From NCBI RefSeq assembly GCF_001583695.1, contig NZ_LOBC01000028.1, positions 394,423 to 458,422 on the forward strand: a stretch of DNA of 64,000 bases. Direction: 5' to 3'. Shown here piece after piece: positions 55,649 to 64,000 of this stretch. Made by a program: the position numbers and the translations under genes. This stretch comes from Bacillus wiedmannii. Lineage in GTDB: Bacteria > Bacillota > Bacilli > Bacillales > Bacillaceae_G. Position 1 is the first letter of the stretch; each line of letters starts with the position of its first letter. The notes under the pieces were generated by a model. It ran no database searches. It saw nothing but the letters and a program-made list of their open reading frames with translations, and was not told where the DNA came from.

Positions 55649-56983
55649 TTAGTATAGAGACATATATTGATCACGTTCCCATTGGTGAACTTGCGTGCGG
55701 AAGATATCCCACTCAATCTCTTTCGCTTCGATGAAGTGCTCAAGTAAATGGTCACCTAGTGCACCACATACTACTTCATTCGATTGCAATGTAATTAATG
55801 CTTGCGCTAATGTTGCTGGTAAGTCAACGATGCCTGCTTCTTCGCGCTCTTCTTTTGTCATTACATAGATGTTACGGTCTACTGCAGCTGGTGGAGTTAA
55901 TTTGTTTTTAATTCCATCAAGACCTGCTGCTAATAATGTAGCCATTACTAAATATGGGTTTGCAGCTGGGTCAACACTACGTACTTCTACGCGTGTACTA
56001 ATTCCACGAGATGCAGGGATACGTACTAACGGGCTACGATTTTGTGCAGACCATGCTACGTAACAAGGAGCTTCGTATCCAGGTACTAAACGCTTGTAAG
56101 AGTTTACAGTTGGGTTTGCTACCGCTGTAAATGCTGGTGCGTGTTTTAAAATACCTGCGATGAAGTGACGAGCATCATCACTTAATTGTAAGTCACCGTT
56201 TTGATCGAAAAATACGTTCTCACCATTTTTGAATAGTGATAAGTTACAGTGCATACCTGAACCGTTCACACCATATAATGGTTTTGGCATAAATGTTGCG
56301 TGTAAACCGTGTTTACGAGCAATTGTTTTTACAACAAGTTTGAATGTTTGAATGTCATCACATGAACGAATTGCATTTGCATATTTAAAGTCAATTTCAT
56401 GTTGCCCTGGAGCAACCTCATGGTGAGACGCTTCGATTTCAAAGCCCATTTCTTCAAGTTCAAGAACGATATCACGACGACAGTTTTCCCCTAGATCCAT
56501 CGGCGCAAGGTCGAAGTATCCACCGTTATCGTTTAATTCTAATGTTGGATTTCCTTTTTCATCTACTTTAAATAGGAAGAATTCTGGCTCTGGTCCAAGA
56601 TTGAAATCTGAGAATCCTAATGCTTCCATTTCTTTTAATACACGCTTTAAGTTGTTACGTGGATCGCCATCAAATGGAGTGCCATCTGCATTGTAAATAT
56701 CACAGATTAATCGAGCTACTTTGCCTTTTTCAGCTGTCCAAGGGAAAATTACCCAAGTATCTAAATCCGGGAATAAGTACATATCAGATTCTTCAATACG
56801 TACGAAACCTTCAATAGAAGATCCATCAAACATCATTTTGTTATCAAGAGCTTTTGTTAATTGGCTCACTGGAATTTCTACGTTTTTAATTACTCCTAAA
56901 AGATCCGTAAATTGTAAGCGGATATACTTTACATTCTCTTCTTTCGCCAAACGGAAAATATCTTCTCTTGTGTACCTAGCCAT
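55649..56983 (-). CDS. glnA: Glutamine synthetase
   Basis: This 444-residue type I glutamine synthetase of the Bacillus GSI-alpha kind has [11 protein letters not shown] (residues 55-65), [31 protein letters not shown] and the C-terminal RDQYMSLY. It makes glutamine from glutamate, ammonia and ATP. In B. subtilis the feedback-inhibited enzyme also controls GlnR and TnrA. The frame extends 10 codons upstream, but GGAGG precedes this ATG. It is co-transcribed with glnR. Confidence 0.97.
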   Translation of the reverse strand: MARYTREDIFRLAKEENVKYIRLQFTDLLGVIKNVEIPVSQLTKALDNKMMFDGSSIEGFVRIEESDMYLFPDLDTWVIFPWTAEKGKVARLICDIYNADGTPFDGDPRNNLKRVLKEMEALGFSDFNLGPEPEFFLFKVDEKGNPTLELNDNGGYFDLAPMDLGENCRRDIVLELEEMGFEIEASHHEVAPGQHEIDFKYANAIRSCDDIQTFKLVVKTIARKHGLHATFMPKPLYGVNGSGMHCNLSLFKNGENVFFDQNGDLQLSDDARHFIAGILKHAPAFTAVANPTVNSYKRLVPGYEAPCYVAWSAQNRSPLVRIPASRGISTRVEVRSVDPAANPYLVMATLLAAGLDGIKNKLTPPAAVDRNIYVMTKEEREEAGIVDLPATLAQALITLQSNEVVCGALGDHLLEHFIEAKEIEWDIFRTQVHQWERDQYMSLY

Positions 56984-57031
56984 TATAAATTCCTCCTTAG
57001 TCCCTCTAAACACCTTCAGAATCAGTTATCT

Positions 57032-57421
57032 TTAGTGAAAAAACCTTGAAATGTCACCTTGTCGCAATGAAGTCCGATTGAATCTACCTGTATGTTGTAG
57101 TTCATCTCGAAGTATTTTGCGAAGCTCGGTTTTTGAAATTTCTTTCGTTTCCTCTTTTACTTTCACTGTTTCTGTTTGATTTACTTTCATTAGTAACACT
57201 TGTTTAATACCAGCCATATTCAAGCCTTGATCTAATAAATCTTTAATCTCTAACAACTTATCTACATCGTTAAATGAAAATAATCTACGATTCCCCTTTG
57301 TACGGGTTGGAGAAACAAGATTATGCTCTTCATAGTAGCGAATTTGACGTGCAGATAATTGTGTTAAATCCATAACAATACCAATAGGAAACAGCGGGGC
57401 AGAACGTCTATCTTCTTTCAT
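57032..57421 (-). CDS. glnR: Nitrogen regulator GlnR
   Basis: This 129-residue MerR-family repressor has a winged helix ([20 protein letters not shown], then [17 protein letters not shown]) and a C-terminal tail ending GDISRFFH, the autoinhibitory segment that senses feedback-inhibited GlnA. It represses glnRA under nitrogen excess through boxes just upstream. GGAGG precedes the ATG. Confidence 0.95.
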   Translation of the reverse strand: MKEDRRSAPLFPIGIVMDLTQLSARQIRYYEEHNLVSPTRTKGNRRLFSFNDVDKLLEIKDLLDQGLNMAGIKQVLLMKVNQTETVKVKEETKEISKTELRKILRDELQHTGRFNRTSLRQGDISRFFH

Positions 57422-57455
57422 TGTTTCAGTTCCTCCTTCGCCTTAACTGCTTCTC

Positions 57456-57505
57456 ATTTTATACCATGTTATGTTTAGTGTCAATAGATGTTAGCTTTTC
57501 TTACA
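57456..57505 (-). promoter_or_regulatory. glnRA promoter with two GlnR/TnrA boxes
   Basis: -35 TTGACA (57479-57484) and -10 TAAAAT (57456-57461) are 17 nt apart on the minus strand. TGTTA-N7-TTACA (57489-57505) matches the TGTNA-N7-TNACA consensus exactly. A second site at 57467-57483, with one mismatch, lies in the spacer and -35, as in B. subtilis. Confidence 0.8.
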
Positions 57506-57531
57506 TGATTTTTTTATAAATTTTTTCATTC

Positions 57532-57572
57532 TTTTTTCTAATGAAATTAATCATTACTTTCATTAGAAAAAA
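57532..57572 (-). other. 15-bp inverted repeat upstream of the GlnR boxes
   Basis: The perfect arms ttttttctaatgaaa and tttcattagaaaaaa enclose an 11-nt loop. It follows the ynbB terminator directly, making a tandem hairpin just upstream of the glnR regulatory sites. Confidence 0.55.
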
Positions 57573-57592
57573 GCTGTCGAAATCGACAGCTT
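57571..57592 (-). terminator. ynbB terminator
   Basis: The perfect 10-bp stem aagctgtcga/tcgacagctt has a T6 run on the minus strand. Confidence 0.75.
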
Positions 57593-57596
57593 CCCC

Positions 57597-58868
57597 TTAA
57601 GAAATTGTTAATAATTCTTTTTCAATTAACGCATCAATTGCAGAACAAATCGCAATCTTCACATGTGAATAAGTTAACCCACCTTGCACGTAAGCAACAT
57701 AAGGCGGACGAATTGGACCATCAGCTGACAATTCAATACTTGCACCTTGAATAAACGTTCCCGCAGCCATAATTACATCATCTTCATAACCCGGCATATA
57801 GTTGGCATATGGAGTGAAGTGAGAATTAATTGGAGATGCATATTGAATCGCTTGGCAGAATGCAATCATACGATCTTTATCATCAAATTGAACAGACTGA
57901 ATTAAATCTGTTCTTGGTGCATTCCATGCTGGTGATGTATTCATTCCTAACTTCTCTAAAAATGCAGCTGTAAAAATCGCACCTTTTAGCGCTTGTCCCG
58001 CTACATGCGGCGCTAAGAAGAAACCTTGATACATTTCTTGCAGACTGTATAAAGATGCCCCTGCTTCCGCACCGATTCCCGGAGATGTTAAACGATATGC
58101 ACACGCTTCAACATACTGTTCTTTACCAACAATGTAACCACCAGTTTTAACAATTCCACCACCAGGGTTTTTAATAAGCGAACCTGCCATTAAATCTGCA
58201 CCAACATGACATGGCTCTTGCTCTTCAATAAACTCACCATAACAGTTATCTACAAACACAACAACATCAGGTTTAATTTCTTTAACGAATGCTATCATCT
58301 CTTTAATTTGAGAAATAGTAAACGATGGACGAGTAGCATAACCTTTTGAGCGCTGAATCCCAATCATCTTCGTATTACTATGAATTGCAGCCGCAACAGC
58401 TCCAAAATCAACAAGCCCCTCTTCAGTAAGTGGAACTGCATTATAACCAATATTATATTCTTTAAATGAACCTACACCTTTTCCGCGTACACCAACGATT
58501 TCTTCTAACGTATCATACGGTTTGCCAGTGATATACAATAACTCATCTCCCGGACGTAAAATACCGAATAACGCTGTAGAAATAGCATGAGTACCTGAAA
58601 TAATTTGCGGACGAACAAGACCAGCTTCCGCTCCAAATACATCCGCATACACTTTTTCTAACGTATCACGGCCAATATCATCATAACCGTAACCTGTCGT
58701 CGGGATAAAATGCGAATCACTAATTTTATGTTTACGAAAACTTTCTAACACACGAAACTGATTGCTTTCAATTACTTCATCCGCGCGTTTATGTACTTCT
58801 GTAATCTGGCTCTCTACTTCTTTTACTATTGGAGCAATTTTTTCTCCATTTTTCAAACGATCAAACAT
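57597..58868 (-). CDS. ynbB: YnbB-family PLP-dependent enzyme
   Basis: This 423-residue protein is of the methionine-gamma-lyase/aluminium-resistance family, with [40 protein letters not shown] and [17 protein letters not shown]. The likely PLP lysine is in [16 protein letters not shown]. The true substrate is unknown; the aluminium-resistance label is historical. The gene overlaps hflX by 8 nt in the conserved order spoVK-hflX-ynbB-glnR-glnA. Confidence 0.88.
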   Translation of the reverse strand: MFDRLKNGEKIAPIVKEVESQITEVHKRADEVIESNQFRVLESFRKHKISDSHFIPTTGYGYDDIGRDTLEKVYADVFGAEAGLVRPQIISGTHAISTALFGILRPGDELLYITGKPYDTLEEIVGVRGKGVGSFKEYNIGYNAVPLTEEGLVDFGAVAAAIHSNTKMIGIQRSKGYATRPSFTISQIKEMIAFVKEIKPDVVVFVDNCYGEFIEEQEPCHVGADLMAGSLIKNPGGGIVKTGGYIVGKEQYVEACAYRLTSPGIGAEAGASLYSLQEMYQGFFLAPHVAGQALKGAIFTAAFLEKLGMNTSPAWNAPRTDLIQSVQFDDKDRMIAFCQAIQYASPINSHFTPYANYMPGYEDDVIMAAGTFIQGASIELSADGPIRPPYVAYVQGGLTYSHVKIAICSAIDALIEKELLTIS

Positions 58869-60135
58869 TTTTATTTTCTCCTTCTTCCACTAAAAATCTC
58901 TTTAATTGCACATTAAGCGATGAATGAGCAAAAATATACCCTACGCAATCATATACAAATTTTTCTTCCAGAAACTCCATCTTTGTTAATAGCGTTTCCG
59001 TCTTTAATAGCGTTAACAGCTTACCTTCACTCGGTGGAATTTCCACTTGATAACGATTCATTTCTTCCTTCATTTTCGTTTCTATCGCTTCTTTTATATG
59101 TAATAAATCACTTTGTTCAAAGGCACTAGTCATTAAGAAGTCACTTTTCGGAAACGGAATAAAGTTTTGATGTAATTCATCTTTTTTATTATATAACGTA
59201 ATAATAGGAATATGACTAATTTCAAGTTCTGACAATAATCGTTTTACTGTTTTCTCATGCCCTACATAATTAGGATCCGCTGAATCAACTACATGTAAAA
59301 TAACATCCGCTTCACCAGCTTCTTCTAATGTCGAACGAAAAGCAGCAATTAATGACGTAGGTAAATCTTGTATAAAACCCACCGTATCAGTTAGTAATAC
59401 TGTATAACCTGAAGGTAAGGGCATCTTCCTTGTCGTCGGGTCTAGCGTTGCAAACAACAAGTTTTCTTCAAACGTATCTGCTTCCGTCAATCTATTAAAC
59501 AGTGTAGATTTTCCAGCATTCGTATACCCTATTAATGAAACTTGAAATACTTTATTATCTTTTCTTCTCTCACGATATCTTTTTCGATGCTCCACAACAC
59601 CCGCAAGTTGTTTCTTTATTTCATCAACGCGTGATCGAATATGACGACGATCCGTCTCAAGTTTCGTCTCACCCGGCCCTCTCGTTCCAATACCGCCACC
59701 AAGACGTGATAAAGACAATCCTTGCCCCATAAGACGCGGCATTGTATATTGCAACTGAGCTAATTCTACTTGAAGCTTACCTTCCCTCGACTTCGCACGT
59801 TGCGCAAAAATATCTAATATTAGTTGCGTTCGATCAATTACCCTCGCATCTAATACTGAGGATAAATTCCGAATTTGACTCGGCGTTAATTCGTTATTAA
59901 ATACGATAACATCCGGTTCTAATTCTTCCGTTAACATTGTAAGCTCTTCTAATTTACCTTTACCTATATAAGTCGCCGGATGAAACTTCGGTCGTTTTTG
60001 CGTTGTAGACACTAATAATTCTGCTCGTGCAGTCTTCGCTAGCGATGCAAGCTCTTTCATGGAATGCATAAACTTTTCATCATCATCTTGTGGCAATTGA
60101 CAGCCTACTAATATGACTTTTTCTTTTTCTTCCAT
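58861..60135 (-). CDS. hflX: GTPase HflX
   Basis: This 424-residue GTPase has the HflX N-terminal domain ([12 protein letters not shown]), a glycine-rich linker [23 protein letters not shown], in part, and a G domain with [19 protein letters not shown] and NKKDEL. HflX binds ribosomes and can split stalled 70S particles under stress. A TTG one codon upstream is possible; the ATG is given. It is translationally coupled to ynbB. Confidence 0.94.
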   Translation of the reverse strand: MEEKEKVILVGCQLPQDDDEKFMHSMKELASLAKTARAELLVSTTQKRPKFHPATYIGKGKLEELTMLTEELEPDVIVFNNELTPSQIRNLSSVLDARVIDRTQLILDIFAQRAKSREGKLQVELAQLQYTMPRLMGQGLSLSRLGGGIGTRGPGETKLETDRRHIRSRVDEIKKQLAGVVEHRKRYRERRKDNKVFQVSLIGYTNAGKSTLFNRLTEADTFEENLLFATLDPTTRKMPLPSGYTVLLTDTVGFIQDLPTSLIAAFRSTLEEAGEADVILHVVDSADPNYVGHEKTVKRLLSELEISHIPIITLYNKKDELHQNFIPFPKSDFLMTSAFEQSDLLHIKEAIETKMKEEMNRYQVEIPPSEGKLLTLLKTETLLTKMEFLEEKFVYDCVGYIFAHSSLNVQLKRFLVEEGENKNV

Positions 60136-60227
60136 CAAATATGTTCACTCATCCTTTTCGAAATTTAAACCTTCTAATATAATAGCAGAGGAAGCACATT
60201 TCATCTAGTTAGCGGGGGAGAAAATTC

Positions 60228-60851
60228 ATGGCATGGGAGATTTTTAGCATCATAGGCACAATCGCTTTCGCACTAAGCGGAGCCATTGTTGCAATGGAAG
60301 AGGATTATGATATTTTCGGAGTGTATATTTTAGGAATGGCAACCGCATTTGGGGGAGGTGCCCTTCGTAATTTATTAATCGGTTATCCGATTGTCGCGTT
60401 TTGGCAACAAGACATGTTATTCCAAATCGCACTACTATCAATGACGATTATTTTTCTTTTTCCTAATAAATTAATTAGACACTGGAAAAAGTGGGAAAAT
60501 ATCACTGATGCTATCGGCTTATCAGCATTCGCCGTACAAGGAGCATTATACGCTCAAAAATTAAATTTACCAATTAGCGCTACAATCGTAGCAGCTGTTT
60601 TAACTGGTATTGGCGGTGGTATCATCCGCGATCTTTTAGCCCGCAGAAAACCTCTCGTCCTTCGAGCTGAAGTATATGCCTTTTGGACGATTCTAGCAGG
60701 TTTCTTAATCGGTGCTCAAATTATTGTTAGCGATTGGGCTCTATATACCTTATTCATTTTAATTGTTTGCTTCCGCATGGTTTCTATTCATTACAAATGG
60801 CATTTACCGCATAGACGTATCGATACAAAAGAGCGTTCAGTGCATAAATAG
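60228..60851 (+). CDS. TRIC-family (UPF0126) cation channel
   Basis: This 207-residue membrane protein has seven segments and a duplicated motif: GGGALRNLLIG in the first half and GGGIIRDLLARRKP in the second. This is the bacterial trimeric intracellular cation channel layout. The start ATG has GGGGGAG upstream. It stands alone with its own terminator. Confidence 0.88.
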   Translation: MAWEIFSIIGTIAFALSGAIVAMEEDYDIFGVYILGMATAFGGGALRNLLIGYPIVAFWQQDMLFQIALLSMTIIFLFPNKLIRHWKKWENITDAIGLSAFAVQGALYAQKLNLPISATIVAAVLTGIGGGIIRDLLARRKPLVLRAEVYAFWTILAGFLIGAQIIVSDWALYTLFILIVCFRMVSIHYKWHLPHRRIDTKERSVHK

Positions 60852-60857
60852 CAATCC

Positions 60858-60884
60858 AACCTCTTTACAGATCGTAAAGAGGTT
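60858..60884 (+). terminator. TRIC-gene terminator
   Basis: The perfect 11-bp stem aacctctttac/gtaaagaggtt is followed by a T-tract. Confidence 0.8.
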
Positions 60885-60950
60885 TTTCTTTTCTAACGAG
60901 TTTTTCTTTACATAATGTTTATACTAATCCTCAAAGCGAGGTGAACACAA

Positions 60951-61088
60951 ATGACAAACCACGTTAATAAAGGTGCTCAAAAAAGCTCAGTAGGTCAAAT
61001 TGGACACGATTCTAATTCTGCACACGAAAAAAGCGCTAAAATGGAACACTTCCATAAATCTTATCAAGAAAAAGCAAAAAAAGAGTAG
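60951..61088 (+). CDS. 45-residue hydrophilic hypothetical protein
   Basis: The gene has GAGGTG 8 nt before the ATG and begins MTNHVNKGAQKSSVGQIGHD, ending YQEKAKKE. The product is rich in Lys, Ser, His and Gln with almost no large hydrophobics, a composition like minor small acid-soluble spore proteins. That resemblance is compositional only. It is convergent with spoVK and shares its terminator. Confidence 0.65.
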   Translation: MTNHVNKGAQKSSVGQIGHDSNSAHEKSAKMEHFHKSYQEKAKKE

Positions 61089-61108
61089 CAGCACTTATAC
61101 AAAAAACA

Positions 61109-61134
61109 GACGCACAGTTTACGTACTGTGCGTC
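61109..61134. terminator. Bidirectional terminator between the 45-residue gene and spoVK
   Basis: The perfect 10-bp stem gacgcacagt/actgtgcgtc encloses the spoVK stop codon in its 6-nt loop. An A6 run (T6 on the minus strand) supports spoVK termination. Confidence 0.75.
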
Positions 61135-62075
61135 TCCTCTTCAAGCATCAAATCACAACTTGATATCCCAATTAAATCATATTTATCATAAGTATCCTCT
61201 TGCAACAACCGCATAGCCTGTGTACGAATCGATTTTTCAACAATATTCCGTACATATCTTCCATTACTAAACGATGTAATTTGCGATGAGTACTTTACAG
61301 CATGTAAATGATCTCTAAATTTCCATTCAGCCTCTTTCGATAACTGGTATTCACGTTCTTCATACATCCTCTTCCCAATTTCCAACAGTTGATTAACTGA
61401 GTAATCAGAAAATTCTATTATAAACGGAAAACGTGATTGCAGTCCTGGATTTAATGAAAGAAAGTGATTCATCTCTCTTGAATAACCGGCTAAAATCAAT
61501 ACAAAACCGTGTTGTTTATCTTCCATATGTTTTACGAGCGTATCAATTGCTTCTTTCCCAAAATCTTTTTCTCCCCCTCTGGCTAATGAATACGCCTCAT
61601 CAATAAACAAAATACCTCCCATTGCTTTTTTTATTAAATCTCTTGTTTTCTGAGCTGTATGACCGATGTACTCTCCTACAAGATCAGCTCGTTCAGCTTC
61701 AACTAAGTGCCCTTTTGATAGAATATTCATCTCAAACAACAATTTCCCTATCATTCTAGCAACAGTTGTCTTCCCTGTACCTGGATTCCCTTTAAACAAC
61801 ATATGGAGTACTTGCTTCTCAGATTTCAACCCTATTTCTTGTCTTTTTTTATTCACATAAATCCAAGCATATATTTCTTTTATTATCTTTTTTATATCAT
61901 CCATCCCAACAAGCTTTCCCATCTCTTCTTCAATTCTTTGCAACATCTCATGTTTCGTAGTAGTTTCACTTGAAATCACTGTTTTATTTTCTGCGGCCGG
62001 TAAAGAAATTTTCTTTCGATGATTTAACACAATGTTAATTTGATTATTATTTTTCTTTCGCATCGATTGTTCCAT
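61119..62075 (-). CDS. spoVK: Stage V sporulation protein K
   Basis: This 318-residue CbxX/CfqX-type AAA ATPase has LVGMDDIKKIIKEIYAWI, Walker A FKGNPGTGKTTVARMIG, Walker B GILFIDEAYSLARGG and the arginine finger region PGLQSRFPFIIEF. It is needed for spore maturation in B. subtilis. The gene heads the spoVK-hflX-ynbB order. GAGGTG precedes the ATG. Confidence 0.93.
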   Translation of the reverse strand: MEQSMRKKNNNQINIVLNHRKKISLPAAENKTVISSETTTKHEMLQRIEEEMGKLVGMDDIKKIIKEIYAWIYVNKKRQEIGLKSEKQVLHMLFKGNPGTGKTTVARMIGKLLFEMNILSKGHLVEAERADLVGEYIGHTAQKTRDLIKKAMGGILFIDEAYSLARGGEKDFGKEAIDTLVKHMEDKQHGFVLILAGYSREMNHFLSLNPGLQSRFPFIIEFSDYSVNQLLEIGKRMYEEREYQLSKEAEWKFRDHLHAVKYSSQITSFSNGRYVRNIVEKSIRTQAMRLLQEDTYDKYDLIGISSCDLMLEEETHST

Positions 62076-62088
62076 ACAATCACCTCAT

Positions 62089-62242
62089 TTTATCCCGCAT
62101 GAACAGGCAGTAAGACTCCCACCTCAAAATTCAGCAAATGCTAGGAAGTTTGCCGGGAGATAACTGTCCGTAAATGCCCGATTGGTTCAACTAATAATCA
62201 GAGGGATGAACAAAATCCCCACTGATTAAAGTTTCACTTTAT
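62089..62242. repeat. bcr1-like dispersed repeat
   Basis: The 154-nt block is flanked by TTTAT at 62089-62093 and 62238-62242. It has internal partial complementarity: ggcagtaagactccc against gggagataactgtcc. Length, flanking TTTAT and the gcagtaagactccc-type core fit the bcr1 mobile repeat of the B. cereus group as I remember it. It lies between spoVK and the recombinase-like gene. Confidence 0.6.
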
Positions 62243-62337
62243 CCACTCACCAAATATTATTATTCCGGTCTCCCTTGCAAATGACTATTTTCAGAAAAGT
62301 TTGCTATAATATAAGAAATAATGAAGGTGGTGGGACT

Positions 62338-63303
62338 ATGGAGACAACGGAATTCCATGATACAATACAAGCCTTTTCTATTTTTTTATTGAATAAAGGC
62401 CGAAAACCTTCAACCATTAAACGTTATGTTTATGACATTGAAGATTTCGGACATTGGTTAGAAAAAAACAAAAAGCTCCCTTCCAGTAATATATGGGCTA
62501 CACTTTGTACAAAAGACTACGAAGATTACTTTTCCGACCTAAAAAAGAATCGACATTACTCAGAGAAAACGATGCACCGTGTATTTATTGTATTAAATAG
62601 AATGCATCATTTTCTAAACATCCCTAACCCATTAAAGAACATGGAAATTTCTATTCAACCAGACCGCACACTTCGTAACGAAGATTTCATTTCATCTGAT
62701 GAAGAAAAAAGATTGAAACATATAATCACTTCATTAGAAGGACTTTCAGAAAAACAACGTCCTGTGCGCCCTTTATTAATGGATCGTAATGTTGCTATTT
62801 TAAACTTATTAATCGACTATGGATTATCCTTACAGGAACTTACAGCGTTAACTATGCATCACGTTCACTTTGAAACTAACACATTTTCTATCCCAGCAAC
62901 CGCAGGGGTAGAAAGAACAATTACATTAACTAACGAAGACAAAAAACAACTATATACTTATTACAAAAGCATCCCTGAACCCGTTCGTCCAAAATACCAT
63001 AGTCATGACCCATTATTTATCGCATTTGATTTTAATCGCGGAACATACAGATGGGTATACGAAAATGATGCACCGAAGGGATTAACAGAAATCGCTATCC
63101 AAAAAATGATTCGCCTTGAAGTATCTAGAGCTAATTTACGCAAAGGAATCTCAGGACAACACTTTCGTAACACCTATATTTTAAACTTAATAAAAAAAGA
63201 AACTCCGGAGTCAGAAATTATAAAACTAGCTGGATTCAAATCAAAAGTTTCACTAAAACGATATTATCAATACGCAGAAAATAGAAAAAACGCCTTATCA
63301 TGA
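62338..63303 (+). CDS. Tyrosine-recombinase-family protein with altered catalytic residues
   Basis: This 321-residue protein has an N-terminal SAM-like core-binding domain (FSIFLLNKGRKPSTIKRYVYD) and a C-terminal phage-integrase fold. The canonical first Arg region reads DYGLSLQELTALT (Ser in place of Arg). The H-x-L-R-H motif reads GQHFRNTYI (first His to Gln, last His to Asn, Arg kept), and the nucleophile Tyr survives in LKRYYQY. It is probably inactive or specialised. The start ATG follows GGTGGTGGG. It lies directly before the collagen-like exosporium gene. Confidence 0.8.
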   Translation: METTEFHDTIQAFSIFLLNKGRKPSTIKRYVYDIEDFGHWLEKNKKLPSSNIWATLCTKDYEDYFSDLKKNRHYSEKTMHRVFIVLNRMHHFLNIPNPLKNMEISIQPDRTLRNEDFISSDEEKRLKHIITSLEGLSEKQRPVRPLLMDRNVAILNLLIDYGLSLQELTALTMHHVHFETNTFSIPATAGVERTITLTNEDKKQLYTYYKSIPEPVRPKYHSHDPLFIAFDFNRGTYRWVYENDAPKGLTEIAIQKMIRLEVSRANLRKGISGQHFRNTYILNLIKKETPESEIIKLAGFKSKVSLKRYYQYAENRKNALS

Positions 63304-63313
63304 GGCGTTTTTT
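63285..63313 (+). terminator. Terminator of the recombinase-like gene
   Basis: The perfect stem aaaaaacgcct/aggcgtttttt has a 7-nt loop, with the stop codon in the right arm. Confidence 0.75.
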
Positions 63314-63416
63314 CTATTTTTTCTTTAAACAAACGATTTTACTATGACCATTTAACTAATTTTTGCATCTACTATGATGAGTTTCATTCACATTCTCATG
63401 AGAAAGGAGAGATTTA

Positions 63417-64000
63417 ATGTCTCGTTATGACGACAGTCAAAACAAATTCTCCAAACCATGCTTTCCAAGTAGCGCTGGACGAATCCCAAATACCCCATCG
63501 ATCCCAATTACTAAAGCACAACTTAGAACATTTCGCGCAATCATTATCGATTTAACAAAAATAATCCCAAAACTTTTTGCAAATCCATCTCCCCAAAATA
63601 TTGAAGATCTAATTGATACATTGAACCTACTAAGTAAATTTATTTGTTCACTAGAAGCTACTTCCTCCCTGAAAGCGCAAGGATTAGCTATTATTAAAAA
63701 CTTAATAACTATATTAAAAAATCCAACTTTCGTAGCAAGTGCTGTATTTGTTGAACTCCAAATTTTAATTAATTATTTACTTTACATCACAAAGTTATTC
63801 CGAATCGATCATTGTACACTCCAAGAACTCCTTAAATTAATTGCAGAGTTACAAACTACTCTAGTTAATTCAGCTTCGTTCGGCAGAGGTCCTACCGGGC
63901 CTACTGGACCTCGAGGTAACACAGGCGCTACCGGTGCCACTGGGCCTCAAGGTAACACGGGCGCTACCGGTGCTACTGGGCCTCAAGGTAACACGGGCGC
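63417..64000 (+). CDS. Collagen-like exosporium protein, 5' part
   Basis: The gene runs off the right edge after 194 codons. The N-terminus begins [20 protein letters not shown] and contains [19 protein letters not shown], a known variant of the BclA-type exosporium-targeting leader. A helical spacer of about 130 residues follows, then Gly-X-Y triplets ([19 protein letters not shown]). The protein should be a hair-like nap or exosporium-surface component ending in a trimerising domain beyond the window. AAGGAGA precedes the ATG. Confidence 0.88.
   Translation, partial: MSRYDDSQNKFSKPCFPSSAGRIPNTPSIPITKAQLRTFRAIIIDLTKIIPKLFANPSPQNIEDLIDTLNLLSKFICSLEATSSLKAQGLAIIKNLITILKNPTFVASAVFVELQILINYLLYITKLFRIDHCTLQELLKLIAELQTTLVNSASFGRGPTGPTGPRGNTGATGATGPQGNTGATGATGPQGNTG
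63914..64000 (+). repeat. 36-nt tandem repeats encoding collagen triplets
   Basis: The unit starts ggtaacacgggcgctaccgg and encodes [12 protein letters not shown]. About two and a half near-identical copies are in the window and more probably follow. Local base composition is far more GC-rich than the surroundings. Confidence 0.8.

Noticed and set aside
55531-55755. Minus-strand 74-codon frame across the glnA 3' end
   Set aside because: It overlaps glnA and its terminator, has no ribosome site and no coding character.
63305-63416. Sigma-K promoter before the collagen-like gene
   Set aside because: CATCTACTA is near CATA-N3-TA, but no -35 at the right spacing could be shown.

Overview
The window is Bacillus cereus-group chromosome. 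The evidence is AT-rich DNA, ggagg-type ribosome sites, the Bacillus blocks lexA/yneB/ynzC, tkt/sirA/yneF and spoVK/hflX/ynbB/glnR/glnA, and a collagen-like exosporium protein at the right edge. No rRNA, tRNA, CRISPR or insertion sequence was seen. Nearly everything from 24 kb to 62 kb is on the minus strand.

Layout. 0-9.8 kb: end of an ABC exporter operon, a half-length FtsX-type membrane protein, a frameshifted small gene, the divergent cidR / cidA-cidB set, a Nudix hydrolase, a TauE-type permease, several unknown small or membrane proteins, a NERD-domain protein and a GH25/SH3 lysozyme. 9.9-13.4 kb: a heterodimeric ABC exporter resembling BmrCD. 13.5-24.2 kb: the yneF-sirA-tkt and ynzC-yneB / lexA core blocks, separated by a phosphonate-type ABC transporter (phnD-C-E-E) and a cytoplasmic 5'-nucleotidase-like gene that share an intergenic region with PhoP-box-like repeats. 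24.2-25.9 kb: a PadR / HAAS-domain / DUF4097 cassette.

26.1-33.1 kb is a complete lasso-peptide gene cluster of the paeninodin type: asparagine-synthetase-like cyclase, a 41-codon precursor, an HPr-kinase-like tailoring kinase, a PqqD-like recognition protein (B1), a transglutaminase-like leader peptidase (B2), a nucleotidyltransferase-like protein and an ABC exporter. The predicted product is a 22-residue peptide with an Ala1-Asp9 ring and a C-terminal Ser that is the likely phosphorylation site.

33.3-55.2 kb is a B. subtilis eps-like exopolysaccharide operon: Wzz and BY-kinase homologs, an EAR/epsC-type leader RNA, an EpsC-type dehydratase, two GT2 and seven GT4 glycosyltransferases, an EpsG-type polymerase, a flippase, a tailspike-like beta-helix protein, and EpsL-M-N-like enzymes. 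Its promoter has a SinR-type inverted repeat filling the -35/-10 spacer. The lasso and eps clusters lie side by side between lexA and glnA and look like one accessory region.

55.6-64 kb returns to core genes: glnA-glnR with GlnR/TnrA boxes, ynbB, hflX, a TRIC-type channel and spoVK. After these come a bcr1-like repeat, a tyrosine-recombinase homolog lacking several canonical catalytic residues, and the 5' part of the exosporium collagen-like gene.
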